A stretch of DNA of 64,000 nucleotides from Mesotaenium endlicherianum (GCA_009602735.1 WELA01005055.1:5822-69821); one strand, 5' to 3'; counted from the first letter of the stretch, positions 44,430-58,614 are shown. Notes: generated by a model from the sequence alone, not told the origin. Numbers and translations are program-made.

Positions 44430-45149
44430 TGTAATGAATCAGTATATTGGTAGATATAATATTCATTTACATCTAATAGTTAAATAAGTTCAGCCTGTTA
44501 AACTTTAGTTCACATTTAGTCTGTTGGACTTTATAAAGTTATCGGTTTAATAACTCAGCCGGGACTAGCAGGCTGAAGTCAACTTAGGTCAGCTTGCTGA
44601 CACATTCTTTGACAGCCAGCTGACTTCCGTACTCGGTAGCAGCGAACTGCGCAGATATGCATCTAAGTGTGATCCAAGTGCTAAATGAATGGCCAGATGA
44701 CATCCTTAAGGTGGATGGCTATTCGGGATGATGGGAGATGGCGGTGGATTTGGTTAATCGAGGTCCTACCAACGTGGTTAACTCCCGGGTAGGCGGTGCC
44801 ATCGCACTTGCCGTTGACCAGTAAACTCATTCCATGTACATATGCTAGGTATTGCTCTCGAGTTCGGCATTTGGAAACGAGGCCAACTCTGTACAGCTTA
44901 CTGAGAGATATTTGAATCGAAGGCGAGAAGCCATTGATATGCACTGTCTTCTAGCCTTCCTTATGTCTGAGTTTACTGATTGCATGATTGATGCTAGTTC
45001 ACTTGCATTTGACTTGCGAGTATTGTCCACTGCTAGTGTGTTGTCCTTTGCTGTTTAATCAATTAACGAAAAATACTATAAAGATTACTTGCTGATATAA
45101 AGATTTTCATTAATTGTAAATCGCCTATTTGATAAGTCAATTCATTTAA
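44430..45149 (+). repeat. Element E 5' LTR
   Basis: Same LTR family, with diverged sequence. The primer-binding-site-like tggtatcggggc follows at 45152. Confidence 0.88.
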
Positions 45150-45221
45150 GTGGTATCGGGGCAGTTATCATAGTCTTCCTTGTATAGTAAGGACAAGGTC
45201 TCAAACTAGCAACTCCCGAGA

Positions 45222-46640
45222 CATGGAGAACCAGGATAACGAGAATGTCAATACCAGGCTAAAAGCCATGTAGCGAGAACCCGTACCTATTCTGAAGCAG
45301 CGGCAGATACTGCAGCTAGAGAGGTTGCAGATGAGGCAGCTGCTATTGCTGCAGTCGTAGTACAGCAGGCTGAGGAGGAAAGAGTTAGACTAGAAGTCGA
45401 ACGATTAGCAAAAGCTGCTGAAGATACAGAACGGAGGGAAGGACAGCCAGCGAACGAGAGCACTATCAAAGAACTTATGGTAGCAAGGGCCAATGTACTG
45501 AACCCACCTCCTGTTGTACAACTCAATGTGCCTCTAGGTCAAATTCGTGACCGGCTGAATGCGGCAGGAATTGCTACTGCAAGAGTGAGAGGGACTGTTG
45601 AGGACACTACTCAGCGAGTGGATGCCACTCCTACTGTTGCATTTGCTAGACTGCCACCTCAGAGTGTGGATTTGGGAGCATAATTTGTGCAAATGCAATC
45701 GCAAATGGCGAGCATGTATCAGTCCTAACAGGAGAACAAAAGAATCATAATGTCTCTGCTGCGGGACAGAGACCAATTGAGTTCTCAAACTACTGGTGTT
45801 GGTGGCAGAGGGCCTAGTAAGCTTGAGCCAAAACCTCCCCAGGACTATGATCCCGAGGGAAACAAAAAGTATTACCTGATCAAGTTTCTCGCTAGTGTTG
45901 AGCAGTGGCTGGAGAACTACCCATAACTGCAACATTACAAGAAGGTCAGGCACACTGGTGCTCTACTGAAAGGCTGGTGGCTGTATTGGAAAGGAGAGCG
46001 TAAGGCTCAGCAACTCGGTGACCCTACGTGGGTAGAGTTTGTCGAGAAGTTGCATGAGAAGTTTGATGTCATCAATCAGCAGGAGAACGCTATCTATGCG
46101 ATAATCTCCTTGACACTGAAGCAGACCACTTCAGTTCCTGAGTTTGCTCAAAAGTTCCAGGAGAACATGATGAAGCAGCCAGACTTGCCAGAGCGATATA
46201 GGATAACATACTTCAGGTATGGCTTGAAATCCGAAGTCTCTGGTCATTTAGCTGAAGAGAAGTATGAGAAAATGGTTGACTTGATCCAGGATGCTGATGC
46301 TTGGGATCAGCGCAGTTCAATCACAAGCGCCAGAGTAATGCTTTGGTGTCTAAGATTGTCAAAAAGCCCCACGGTTCCTACAATGCAATTGGAGGAGACC
46401 AGGCTGAGAAAGATCTGGGTGATGAGTACGAGTATGAGTATAATGCTATACAGTCTAGAGGGAGGGGTGGTTACTTTGAGGTGGCTATGGAAGAGGTGGT
46501 GGTAGGATTAAGCCAAGACCAGCCTCAGCAAAATCTACGTGCTTCCATTGCCAGCAGCCAGGTCACTTCAGAGAGGAGTGTCCAGACAAGCACCTCCCAA
46601 AGGTTGAGAGAAAAGACCAGCCTTTAAAAGACAGCAACAG
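45222..46640 (+). pseudogene. Element E gag (fossil)
   Basis: Homologous to the gag of B along its length, including the capsid region and a zinc-knuckle remnant near 46540-46580. Broken. Confidence 0.85.
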
Positions 46641-46659
46641 TCAGTAATCCAGTCTACTG

Positions 46660-49470
46660 ACTGTGAGGATGTTAGAGATAGTGAGTCGTCACTAGCTGCC
46701 CTTGTAGCAGGTATTATGGGTCCTGCTGAACTGGATTCACTATGCATGCCTGACAACCAGATAAAGGAGACCATCAGCAATATAGACCTCCAGAGAGTGT
46801 ACACTCTGGATGATCTTGTTCCACCTTATGTCCAACATTTCTTTGCTAAGTCAGGAGAACAATGCGAATGTCAGGAAAAGACAGTCCCCCTATCCTACTG
46901 CATTGCATGGTTGCAGGTAAGAAGGTGAGAGCATTTGTTGACGGCGGGGCGTCACATACTTTTATCCATAAGGACTTAGTTAAGCGGCTAAGGCTGCCTA
47001 TTGTCACCCAAGGGAATAGAAAAATATTCCTTGGAGATGCCTCAAGTGTCTCGGAAGGAATTATAACCAAGCCTATTGAGGTCCAGTTAGGTTCTGGCAT
47101 TGCAGTTCTAACTGAAACGCTTGCATTTGAGGTACTCAACACTGGCTTTTATGATCTAGTGCTAGGCAGGTCCTGGCTTAATAGACATCAAGCTGAAATG
47201 TGTTGGAGCAGAGGTACAGTTAAAGTGAGAGGAGCCAGTGATGGGCAGACTGACTTGGCACCCACCAGTGCTCTTCCTCTTGTCCTGTATGGATGGCAAA
47301 TGAAGGAAAAGAAAAGGCTTCCAGGAGGATGCAATATGCTGAATGCAATAGAGTTCATCGGAAGCAGGATTCAGAAGGAGGACAGAATGTTGTGTCTGCT
47401 GCTAAGAGAGGTACCTCCTCAACCTGAAGAAGTGCTTGATAAAAGGTAAGCCCTCCGGAGCAACCTACTGTTGCAAAAATTGTTGCTCGATACACTAATG
47501 TTTTTAATATGCCTCCAAGACTACCCCCTAAGAGGGAAGTAGATCACAGGATTGATTTATTCCCTGGGAGTGAACCACCCTGGCAACGCACTTATGGCTT
47601 GTCTTATGTGGAGAGCGAAGAGTTGAAAACACAGATTGCAGAGCTTGAGAAAAATGGTTATATTTCCCCTAGAAAATCACCTTATCGCGCACCCATCCTA
47701 TTTGTTAAGAAAAAGGATGGGAGTATGCGGATGTGTGTTGATTACAGAGCTCTTAATAGAATTACAGTAAAGAACAAGTATGCTTTATTCAAAATCGAGG
47801 ACTTGCTTGATACCCTGTCTGGTGCTAAAGTGTTCAGTAAGATAGATCTCAAGAGTGGTTACCATCAAATTAGAATTACTGAGGAGGATGAACACAAGAC
47901 TGCCTTCCGCACATGTTATGGACACTATGAGTTTAACGTGATGCCATTTGGACTGACTAATGCTCCTGCAACCTTCATGGGTGCTATGAATGACATTTTC
48001 AGACCTTACCTAGATAAGTTTGTGCAAGTCTTCCTGGATGATATTTTAATTTCTATAAAGATGAAGCTCAGCATGCTGAACACGTAAAGAAAGTCATGGA
48101 CACTCAGAGAAAACATCAATTATATGCTAAAATGAGCAAGTGTGATTTTTTAAAGGAAGGTATTGAATTCTTGGGCCACGTTGTCAATAAAGAAGGCATC
48201 AGTGTGGATCCTATGAAAGTCCAAACCATAAGGGACTGGCCTGTACCACAGTCTGTCTTGGAAGTTAGATCCTTCCATGGGTTGGCTAACTACTATAGGA
48301 GATTTATTGAGAATTATTCTACAAAAGCCAGTAAACTGACTGACCTTACTAAGAAAGACATAGGGTATGTGCGGGGGGAAGAGCACCAGGTTGCCTTCCA
48401 GACCCTTAAAGATCCTCTTTGTTCTGCCCCAGTGCTAGCCGTGTATGACCCCAACAAACCTGTGCAGGTGGTTACTGATGCCTCTGACTTTGCCATGGGT
48501 GCTATTTTGTTGCAGCCTGCTGACAAAGCCACAAAGGATGGTAAGGTAAAGCAGGAGTGGCACTCTGTGCTGTATGAGTCTATGAAATTCAACCCAGCTG
48601 AAATCGACTATTCAGTGCATGATAAAGAGCTGCTTGCTATCATTCATGTGTTGAAACAGTGGAGAGCATACTTACATGGTAAGGCCTTTAAGGTTATTAC
48701 AGATCATCTAGCTTTGACTCACTTTCAGAACAAGTCCAAGCTAAAGAGGAGGGCGAACCGCTGGAGCCAGATGCTGGACCAGTTCCAAGTCCAGATCGAC
48801 TACAAACTAGGGAAGTTGAATCCTGCTGATGCACTCTCTAGAAGACCTGACTTGCAAGAAAGGAACTTTAATCAACATGTTGTAGATAAAGTCCTTTGTG
48901 CACTCACTTCACTAAAGGTGAAAAAGTCCTTCCTTGAACAACTTAGGAAAGCCTACCTGTCTGACCCAACATTTGAGCCCAGTCCCACTGATGGTGTGTG
49001 TCTTGCTACTGCACTCGGGTATAGGCTTAAGGGAGGGGCTTGGATGACTGAAACCACTTCAGGCAGGCTGAAGCTGGTCATTCCTAATAATTTGGAAATA
49101 AGGTCCCTCTTATTGAGTCAAGCGCATGACAGTTTACTGGGTGGGCATTTGGGGCAAGCCAAAGCTGTTGGCAAACTGGCAAAACATTATCATTGGGATG
49201 AGTTGCCTCGGGAAGCCTTGAAATATGTTAAGTTCTGTGATCAGTGTCAGAGAAATAAGTCTAGGCACACACCACCGGGAGGTCTCTTACAACCACTGCC
49301 TATCCCAGCTGGACGTTGGAAAACCATATCCATGGACTGGGTGGTAACGCTACCACGAACTGCCAATGGGCATGATTCGGTACTGGTAGTATTGGATAAA
49401 CAGACAAAAATGGTCATTTTCATCACTACAACTGTCAAAGTAACTGCACTCGAAACAGCAAGACAGTTCC
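46660..49470 (+). pseudogene. Element E pol, left part: protease, reverse transcriptase, RNase H, start of integrase (fossil)
   Basis: Protease ([12 protein letters not shown]), reverse transcriptase, RNase H and HHCC region of the B family are all recognisable. The coding similarity stops at 49470, where element G begins, and resumes at 55603. Confidence 0.88.
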
Positions 49471-50214
49471 TGTAAGGTCATAGGTTTATAAAGTGCATTT
49501 TTTAGTTTCATGAAAGTATGTTTTGATTGTATAGTAGTGTAGAGTTTGTTTTTTTGGTCATTTTGAAATAAAGTCCATCGAATTTGGTCAAGTATTGAGA
49601 GAGAGATGGATTTTCAAAGTTCAATTAGTTTTGAGGTCGTTTGACGATTGTCCTTAATTTGCGGTGGGCGCGACCGTCGGATTGTCCGACAGCGTCGAGC
49701 GTTCTGGCCCGTTAGAATGAGCTCGAACCTTCACGTAAGTTCGGCTGACGCGGAGTGCCGACTAGGTCGATTTACCTAGAAGTTTCGGTTTAGCCTAGCG
49801 CGTCTAAGATAGAATATTCTAGTAATGTCGATGCATGTATGTGGACGTCAATTCGGCCCGACACGTCAAATTAGACTGATCTGGCTTACTCACAAATATT
49901 TTGGAAGGGACAATTTGACGAACACTTAGGAAAATCCGTAGCTTCCTCCGAGGGAGGAGCACTTAGGCAGAAAATTATAAATAGGCATAACTTCTTTGTT
50001 TCTTATCAGTTTTCACTTCTGTAAATTTGTACGGGTTGGTAATGACAAAGCCTTTCATCCTACATTATTTGCGAGCAGTTTCTTGCTACTCAAAATGTTG
50101 AGTATTTTTCCTAAGCTTTACTAACGACACGTTGCTGCACTCTTTAGTATGATTGCAACTAGTTCTTTTCCTCGTGAGTTACTACGCTTCCAGTAGGGCA
50201 CTCTGCCCCTTTCA
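49471..50214 (+). repeat. Element G 5' LTR
   Basis: 744 bases with no clear similarity to the B-family LTR. The primer-binding site tggtatcggagc lies at 50217-50228. Confidence 0.9.
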
Positions 50215-50251
50215 TCTGGTATCGGAGCTGGGCTAGTTTGCATATTATATT

Positions 50252-51270
50252 ATGGAGTTGCAACCGACAGTTGGAGGAGGCGAACATGTCGAGCATGTTG
50301 AGTGTGCGGGGCAGCAGGCAGCACCAACGATGACCAGAGAGCAACAAGAGATGCAGGCGATGCTAAGGCAAAATGGCAAATGCAATTGGAGGAGAAGTCT
50401 ACGCCCAGTTTCAACAAAATATGCGCGCGGAGGTGGAGAGAATGGTGCGAGTTGTTGTTGGAAACGCCGCTTCGACGAGTTCGGCACCTGCACCCGTTGT
50501 ACCACCAATTCATGTTAACCCAGTGGTGCAACCAGTTATTCCACCCGCATCAGCAGTGCGTGCGCCTAAGCCTGAAGTTTATACTGGAGAGCGTGGATCG
50601 CCGCCTGTTCATCAATGGATTTTTGGAGTGAAGAAGTTTATGGAGTACTCTGCGCTCACGCCCGACAAGCAAGTCGCCTTTGTGATTACCTTGCTGAAGA
50701 AGAGTGCTGGAGCTTGGTATGAGCGATAGGAGCAGCTGTCTGGAGGTCCTGCTACTGTTGATCAGCTATTTGAAGGCTTGAAGAGGCAATTTCAACCTAT
50801 TGCACCCGAGGCTACCGCTCGAGATCTATTGGTGCGCCTTCGTCAGCGAGGAAGCGTTCAGGAGTATGTTTCTCGCTTCAACGAGCTGGTACTTCAGTGT
50901 CCATCCATGCACGAGTCCGAGATCATGGACAAGTTCAAGAGGGGACTCAAGCCAACTGTGGCCAAGGAAGTGGCGCTCAAGGACCCTACCAGTCTTGGAG
51001 AAATGATGGCATTAGCAACAAGGGTCGACGCTGTGGAGTGTAGTCAGAGGCAGTAGGGCAGCCACAACTTTGGAGGATATCAACACTTTGGATCTCAAGC
51101 GCCAAGCACGAGTGTTCAAGGTCCAGTACCTATGGAGTTGGGACTTGTTCAGTACCAGCGCAGGCAGCAAGATTTTAAGCCAAGAGGACCTTGCTATAAT
51201 AGTGGCAAGCTTGGACATCTGGCTCGAGACTGTCATGTGAAGGCAAAGCAACCTCAACAGCAGGAAAAAG
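50252..51270 (+). pseudogene. Element G gag (fossil)
   Basis: A retrotransposon gag domain is recognisable (KPEVYTGERG, RQRGSVQEYVSRFNELV, FKRGLKPTVAKEV). A zinc-knuckle remnant follows near 51190-51240 (GKLGHLARDCH). Confidence 0.8.
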
Positions 51271-51289
51271 GAGAACGCCAGTAAGTCGT

Positions 51290-54200
51290 TCTGGGGTGTC
51301 TACTGGCGTGAAGACGAGAACTCACAAGGAGGTTATCCTCAGGAGCCTGCCGAGAAGCAAAGGACGAGACGTTGACAAGGCTATCATCGTGGAAGGAGTA
51401 GTCGACGGCAACAAGGCGAAGTGTATGGTCGACAGTGGCGCAAGGGCAAACTTTGTGCACAAGAAGCTGGTGAAAGAGTGGCGAATCCCTGTGCAGAAGA
51501 ATTATGAGCCTAAGGAGGCAATTTTGGCGAATTGGCAGAGACTCAAGTGTGGTGCACCTACAGAAGCTATTCACGTGGAAGTAGCGGGGCACCAGAGTAC
51601 TAAAGTTATGGAGCAGGCAGAGTTAGGTCACCATGAGGTGATATTGGGCCGACCATGGCTAAGAAAAGCCAACCCTCAAGTGCACTGGAGCACAGGACAA
51701 GTGAAGGTCCAAGGGCGTGATGGTCGAATGGAGACAGCAAAACAGGTGGAGGTAGATACGACCACAAGTAACTGTCTTCTGTCGAGCCTGCAAGTTAAGA
51801 AGCTGTGCAGGGCGAATCAGGTGAAGGAGATGTACCATGTTTTGGTGGCCCTGGCCAGGTCATCAGTTGGAGCAAGCGTGAATTCTAACAGCCTGGGCAA
51901 ATGTACATCGCCGGAGGAGCAAGTAGTGGTGTCCGATCCCCTTGCTCAGAAGGAGCAGAGCCCAACTACTCAAGAGAAAAAGCCTGCTGAGATGCCTGCC
52001 CAAATTAAGGCGCTGTTGGAGGAGTTCAAGTGCGTATATCCTGAGGAGCTACCTGCAGGATTACCTCCACAGAGAGCTATGGAGCCTAAGATCGAGTTGG
52101 AACCAGGAAGCAAGCCACCTGTGAGACCCGCCTATCATCAATCGTTTGCGGAGTTGGATGAGTTGAAGAAGCAGCTAACAGAGTTGTTGGAGAAAAGATT
52201 CATCCAATCCAGCGAGTCTCCATTTGCAGCGCCAGTTTAATTTGTGAAGAAAAAGGATGGGACTATGAGGATGTGTGTCAACTACCGGGCACTCAACAAG
52301 GTCACCATCAAGAACAGGTACCCACTTCCACGAGTGGACGAGTTAATTGACAGGTCTTTAGGGGCGAAGTATTTCTTGAAGATCGATTTGAGGAGTGGCT
52401 ATCACCAAGTACGGATTGCGGAAGGAGACGTTTAGAAGACTGCTTTCAGGACTCGCTATGGTTTGTCCGAGTTCACAGTCATGCCTTTTAGGTTGACTAA
52501 TGCACCTGCTACATTCATGGGACTCATGAACAGTATCTTTAGACCCTACTTGGACCAGTTTGTGGTGGTATTTTTGGACGACATCCTGATCTATTCGAAG
52601 ACCTTGGAAGAGCATGTGGAGCATCTGAGGAAGGTGTTGGAGGTCTTGAGTGATCAGAAGCTGTATGGGAAGATGAGCAAGTGCGACTTCTGTCTCAAGG
52701 AAGTCGAGTTTCTTTGACATATAGTGGGAGCTGAAGAAGTCAAGGTGGAGCAAAAGAAGTTGCAAGCAGTCAGAGATTGGCCGGTGCCTGCTGATATTCA
52801 TTAATTCAGGAGTTTCCTCGGCATGGCAAATTATTATCGACGTTTCATTGAAGGATTTGCCAAGGTGTGTGCACCGCTCACGGACATGTTGAAGAAGCAG
52901 GAGAAGTGGCTATGGAGTGACAAGGAGCAGCAAGCCTTTGAGAAGATTAAGGAGCTGTTAACACAGGCACCTGTATTGGCCATTGCAAGTCCAGAGCTTC
53001 CTTTCACCATCATCACGGACGCATCAAACTTTGCAGTGGGAGCCATTCTTCTCCAGGACCAGGGCAAAGGATTGCAATTTGTGGCATATGAGAGCAGGAA
53101 GTTCAATCCTGCTGAGCAAAAGTATGCAGCACACGAGCGGGAAATGTTGGCTATTATCAAGGTTTTGAGGATTTGGCGATGTCATGTGGACGGTCGGAAG
53201 GTGTTCATCAAGACCGACCACAAGAGCTTGGAGAAGTTTATGACAAAGCCAACATTGACACCAAGACAGGCAAGGTGGATGGAGTTTCTGCAACAGTTTG
53301 ACCACAAGATTGAGTACTTACCTGGGAAGATCAACCCTGCAGACGCGTTATCCAAGAGGTGTGACCTTGCAGCAGTCTCAGTCATCAAGGAGAATATGGA
53401 CTTCAAGGAGAAGCTTCAGAGAGGTTATGAGGAGGACCCAGAGTTTGCTGATGGTGGAGCAGCTGAGTCCAACTCAAGTATGCAGAAGGAGGACGGCATA
53501 TGGTATTATGGTGATTCCAAGAGAGTGGTGGTACCCGACATCAAGGAGCTACGAGACTTACTACTTGCGGAGCATCATGATTGCTTATATGCCGGACACT
53601 TTGGAAGTGAAAAGACAACAAGCGTGTTGAAACGCGAGTACTATTGGAGAAATATGGACAAGGACATCGAGGAGTGGATTAGGAGTTGTGATGCGTGCCA
53701 GAGAAACAAGACACCAAATCAAAAGAAGGGAGGTACATTACAGCCCTTGCCTATTCCAGAGTATCCTTGGGAGCAGATTGCTATGGACTTCATCACGTCG
53801 TTACCAGTGAGTGGTCAAGGGCACGATGCAGTTTGGGTTGTGTCTGATCGACTCAGCAAGATAGCTCACTTCATTCCCATGAAAGAGACTAGTACGGCAG
53901 CAGATGTGGCACGGCTATTCTTTGATCATATTTTCAGGCTACATGGGTTGCCGAAGGTGATTGTTTTAGATCGGGATTTGAGGTTTACTAGCAACTTTTG
54001 GCGGTCATTGTTTACTTTGATGGGGACCAAGTTGAGTATGAGCACTTCCTATCATCCTCAAATAGACGGGCAGAGTGAAAGGCTCAACAAAACTCTGCAA
54101 GAGGTGCTCAAGAATTTCACTATGGAGGACCCTTCACAGTGAGACAAGAAGCTGCTAGGGTTGGAGTTTGCCTACAACAACAGCATGCAGGGATTGACCA

Positions 54201-54810
54201 AGCAATCACCATTCACCATGGTTTATGGGAGAGAAATATATCATCCAGGGAACATCTTGTTGGAGAAGGCCAAGGAGACTCAGGTTCCTACTACACAAGC
54301 ATTTATGGAGCAGATGGCCAAGACTTAGGATATGGCAAAGACGTGTATTTGGAAGGCACAGGAGGAACAGGTCAAGCATGCTAACAAGCATAGGAGGGAA
54401 GTGACATTCCAAGTACTCTTGTCAACGGAGAACCTACCTTTCACAGGCAAGAGGAAACTGCGAGCACGGTTCACAGGTCCCTTTGTGGTGCTCAAGTTGG
54501 TTATTCCAGTGACCTACAAGTTGGAACTTCCTTCAGGCTGGCGTATCCATGATGTGTTCCATGTCAGTTGTTTGCGGCCATACGTTGACCCAAATGAAGG
54601 ACATCCAGGACGACTACCTACACCGCCACCACCGGTCGAGATCGATGATGTATTGGAGTATGAAGTGGAGGCGATTGTCGACGATCGACGAGTCAAGCGA
54701 GGTCAACGACTTATTCAAGAGTATCTGGTCAAGTGGAAGGGCTACCATGACGGCAACAACAATTGGGAGCCAGAAGCCAACTTGACTCATTGTAAGAGTA
54801 AGTTATGACG
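51290..54810 (+). pseudogene. Element G pol (fossil)
   Basis: Aspartic protease (MVDSGARANFVH near 51425), reverse transcriptase ([27 protein letters not shown]), RNase H ([23 protein letters not shown]) and zinc region with CDACQRNK are present. Integrase ([28 protein letters not shown]) and a carboxy-terminal chromodomain (YLVKWKGYHDGNNNWEP, about 54640-54790) follow. Only moderately similar to B, and broken. Confidence 0.85.
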
Positions 54811-54858
54811 TTATTTGCAGAATGCGTCGAGGACGTCGCATCTTGAGGAGGGGGATGA

Positions 54859-55602
54859 TGTAAGGTCATAGGTTTATAAAGTGCATGTTTGAGTTTCATG
54901 AAAGTATGTTTTGATTGTTTAGTAGTGTAGACTTTGTTTTTGTGGTCATTTTGATATAAAGTTCATCAAATTTGGTCAAGTATTGAGAGAGTTATGGATT
55001 TTCAAAGTTTAATTAGTGTTGAGATCGGTTGACAACTGTCCTTACTTTGCGGTGAGCGCGACCGTCGGATTGACTGACAGCGTCGAGCGATCTGGCCCGT
55101 TAGAATGAGCTCGAACCTTCACGTAAGTTTGGCTGACGCGGAGTGCCGACTAGGTCGATTTACCTCGAAGTTTCGGTTTAGCCTAGCGCGTCTAAGATAG
55201 AATATTCTAGTAATGTCGATGCATGTATGTGGACGTCAATTTGGCCCGACACGTCAAATTAGACTGATCTGGCTTACTCACGAATATTTGGGAAGGGACG
55301 ATTTGACGAACACTTCAGAAAATCCGTAGCTTCCTCCTAGGGAAGAGCACTTAGGCAGAAAATTATAAATAGGCATAACTTCTTTGTTTTTTATCAGTTT
55401 TCACTTCTGTAAATTTGTACGGGTTGGTAATGACAAAGCCTTTCATCCTACATCATTTGTGAGCAGTTTCTTGCTACTCAAAATGTTGAGTAGTTTTTCT
55501 AAGCTTTCCTAGCGACATGCTGCTGCACTCTTTAGTATGATTGCAACTAGTTCCTTTCCTCGTGAATTACTACGCTTCCACTAGGGCACTCTGCCCCTTT
55601 CA
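54859..55602 (+). repeat. Element G 3' LTR
   Basis: 744 bases. It is preceded by the purine-rich tract gaggaggggga ending near 54855. Confidence 0.9.
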
Positions 55603-56456
55603 TCTACAACCATGGAGTATGCCAACATGGGCTACCCTCTAATATCATCTCAGACAGAGACTCAAAATTTACCTCTAAGTTCTAGAGAGCTTTAATGGGG
55701 TTAATGGGAGTCAAACAGCTGCTCAGCACAGCAAACCACCCTCAGACTGATGGGCAGATCAAAAAGCACGCGTCAACGAGCAAGAGTCCTTTTGAACTGA
55801 GCCAGGGTAGAGTCCCTAAGTCTCCTTTAGATGTGCTAGGGGAGTCTTTAACTCACCCTGAAATTGACAATCCGGTCTCCCTACAGTTAATCCAGGAGTT
55901 TGCTGACACACTGTCAGAAGTCTAACAGAACCTGCACAAAGCTCAAGAAAATCAACAAAAATACGCTAATCAGCACCGTCGAGAACTGACATGTTCCGAA
56001 GGCGATTTGGTCAAACTACATCCTCAACACCTATACCTGCCCGCTGTGGTCAATAAAAAGCTTGGTCCGGTCTGGGTCGATCCATATTCAGTGGTGCGCC
56101 GTGTCGGTCAGATCGCATACATAGTGAACAAGTCAGCAGAATGCAAGGTTCACCCAGACTTTAATGTCTCCTTCCTGGAACCGTACATCAAAGGTGACAC
56201 ACTGTTCACAGGCCGGTTACATTTCCACCCGGGACCGGTCCCCGCTGTCCGCGATGGTGACCCTGACAAATATGAGGTCGAGGAGATTTTAGACACTCAA
56301 TCTGTCCGTCAATCATCTAAATATGTCATGAAGTACCTGGTCAGATGGAAGGGTTACGATGCCTCTGGGGACACTTGGCAATTTAACGACCAGCTAACCA
56401 ATGCCAAAGGGGCGTTGAAGCGGTTCCACCTTCGGGCGGCTGGCACACCTCCCTAA
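55603..56456 (+). pseudogene. Element E pol, right part: integrase and chromodomain (fossil)
   Basis: Continues the integrase similarity interrupted at 49470 ([10 protein letters not shown]) and ends in a chromodomain ([15 protein letters not shown]). Broken and partly shortened relative to B. Confidence 0.85.
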
Positions 56457-56829
56457 CAGTCATTTCAGTCGCCCTGGACAGGTGACAAGAGGTCCTGTCT
56501 CCAAGTAAGTTGGAGGGGAATTTGACAGTTAAACGTGACAGTTAGTGACAGATAGTGACAGTTGTGACAGGCAGCCCATCTTGAAATTGAGTTGGAGGGA
56601 GTGTGTTTCGTTTCGGGATCAGTTAGGCAAATTTATTATGTAATCATTCTACACACTCAACCTGCGCTCACACTCACTTTTTCTCTTTGACTCAATTCTC
56701 CTCTTCTACTCACTCACACAAGGTATTACATACTTGGAATTCTCCCTACCACGTTCTTCTCCACCAAGGGTACTCAGTAGCGGCAAAGTACTATGACTTC
56801 ACTGACTGCATTGTGTTTATGATTGAGAA

Positions 56830-58500
56830 GGATGACTCAGAAGTTGCAACTTAAGAGGAAGAGAAGAGCGGAAGAGGCACATGCAGAATACTTGCAATTT
56901 CGTGGCGACATTGAATCATCCTCCATCTCCGCTCAGGAATAACAACGACTCCAACAACAGCAAGAGGCACAGAGGAAGAAAAAGGAGGAGGAACAGGCCA
57001 GGCTGAGGCAGGAAGAACTGGACAGAAAAGCTGCAGAGGAGGCCAAGAAGGCAGAGGAGGAGAGGTAAGCTGAGGAGAGGCAGAAGCAGCAGGCTGAAGA
57101 AGAACACAGGAGAATCAGCAGCTACCGCTACACAGTGTTGGGCAAGGGCTTTGATCTACTGGAGGAGGCCTTCAAGTATGCCCAGAGAAGTCGCAATGAG
57201 TCGCAGAAGGAAATCCTGCAGAGAGAAGGGGAAACATCTGAAAACTTTGACAAGTACATAGAGTTCAGCACAGGACTCCTCCTCTACCACGATTATGCCA
57301 GGATGGTAGGATATACAATCAGAGAGGCCAAGGCAATGGCCCAAGTGAATGAGAAGGGAGCTGTATCGATTTTGGGTATCTGGGGGAAAGATAGGGTCAT
57401 CAGGATGATCTCCATGGACGCGGACAACTTTAAAGACTCTACATCCCACAACAGGTTCAAGGCCATGTATAATGAGGTGGAGAGTAGGAACTGGGAATTC
57501 TTGGCGAGAAAAACCAGTCAGCTGGACTTCTTAGGGCACTGGTACCCTTGTACTCTGAAAAAGACAGAGCCTGCCTTCTTCTAGAAGTTCACCGATTGGC
57601 GGAGGATGACCATTAATATGAGGGACCAGCAAAATGACAGGGCAGGGGAGGAAGATTTTCTAACAGACCTACAGGGGAACATAGTGTTGCCCCCCAACAT
57701 TGCTGCTTGGGACCCAAGGTTGGATGGAGTAAGAGACTGCATGAGTCAAGAAATGCAGGAGGATAGGAACAGGGCCCGAGAGTCATTCTCTAAAGGGAAA
57801 CACGCTTATGCCAAATGGGCAAGCAAGTAGGGAGAGAAAGACCTGTATGCGGTCAGGACTCAACAGCCCCCACCAGCACCCAAAAGGGGAAGGTCGATGG
57901 GTATTCTTTTTCTTGGGAGGAGTTGGAGCAGCTGACAGAGGAGATCCTAGCAGTCTCAGAGGAGCCAGGGGAAGGAGAGGTGGAGGGGTCAGAGGAAGAA
58001 GAGGAGGAAGGCAAGGAAGAGGACACTAGCCCCGCTGTGACCCAGACACCTGCCACATCCCCTGTAATGGAGAAGATTGGGTTGGCTAGGGCAGGCATAG
58101 CTCTGCACCAGCTCGCTGAAGAAGAAGATATCACTTGGCTGGGAACTGCCAAAGGACAGAGCCCATCTGCAGGCGCAGAGACCCAGTCAGACAGGGCAGA
58201 CAGGAGGGCTGCTAGGGAGAGGCCTGCCAGCATCTCCCTCGCAGAGAGGACCTGTGCCCCTGGCTCACGTCATGCAGCATCCTTCTGGGATGCCGGTATA
58301 TGTACCTGTCAATTTGAGGGATGCTCAGGAGAAGGCTGCCTCCCTTCACTTTCATACTGTGCAGGAGGAATTAGCCCAGTTACTGCATCCTCCCCTTGGT
58401 TCCCCCTAGTCGGAGCCCCCAGGCTTCAGGAGACCCCAAGACAGAAGGAGGAGGTCTGGCTCCCTGTCTTGCTCCCCTGACCGTAGAGCCCCAGGCACAT
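56830..58500 (+). pseudogene. Element E ORF3 (fossil of the unknown accessory family)
   Basis: Diverged homologue of ORF3 of B and C. A charged coiled coil is followed by the compact region with YHDYARMVGYT, RVIRMISM, AAWDPRLDG and SFSKGKHAYAKWASK, then an acidic stretch and a low-complexity tail. By eye a little under half of residues match B in the compact region, with the same spacing of landmarks. Broken. Confidence 0.78.
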
Positions 58501-58614
58501 CTCCCTCATGAGGGCAGTAGGATGAGGACGGAGGGACAGCACACTATTACTAGTGATCCCCACAGTGAGACATCAGTACTTTCAGTTGGGGAAGACCAGG
58601 TACCTAGTGTTAGT

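Larger units (their letters stand above)
49471..55602 (+). mobile_element. Element G: chromodomain Ty3/gypsy element of a second family, inserted in E (broken)
   Basis: Two LTRs of equal length (744 bases: 49471-50214 and 54859-55602), both starting tgtaagg and ending ttca. They differ from each other by a few percent by eye. Gag, protease, reverse transcriptase, RNase H, integrase and chromodomain follow in order. Broken, with several interruptions. The exact target duplication could not be confirmed. It is younger than E, in which it sits. Confidence 0.9.
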
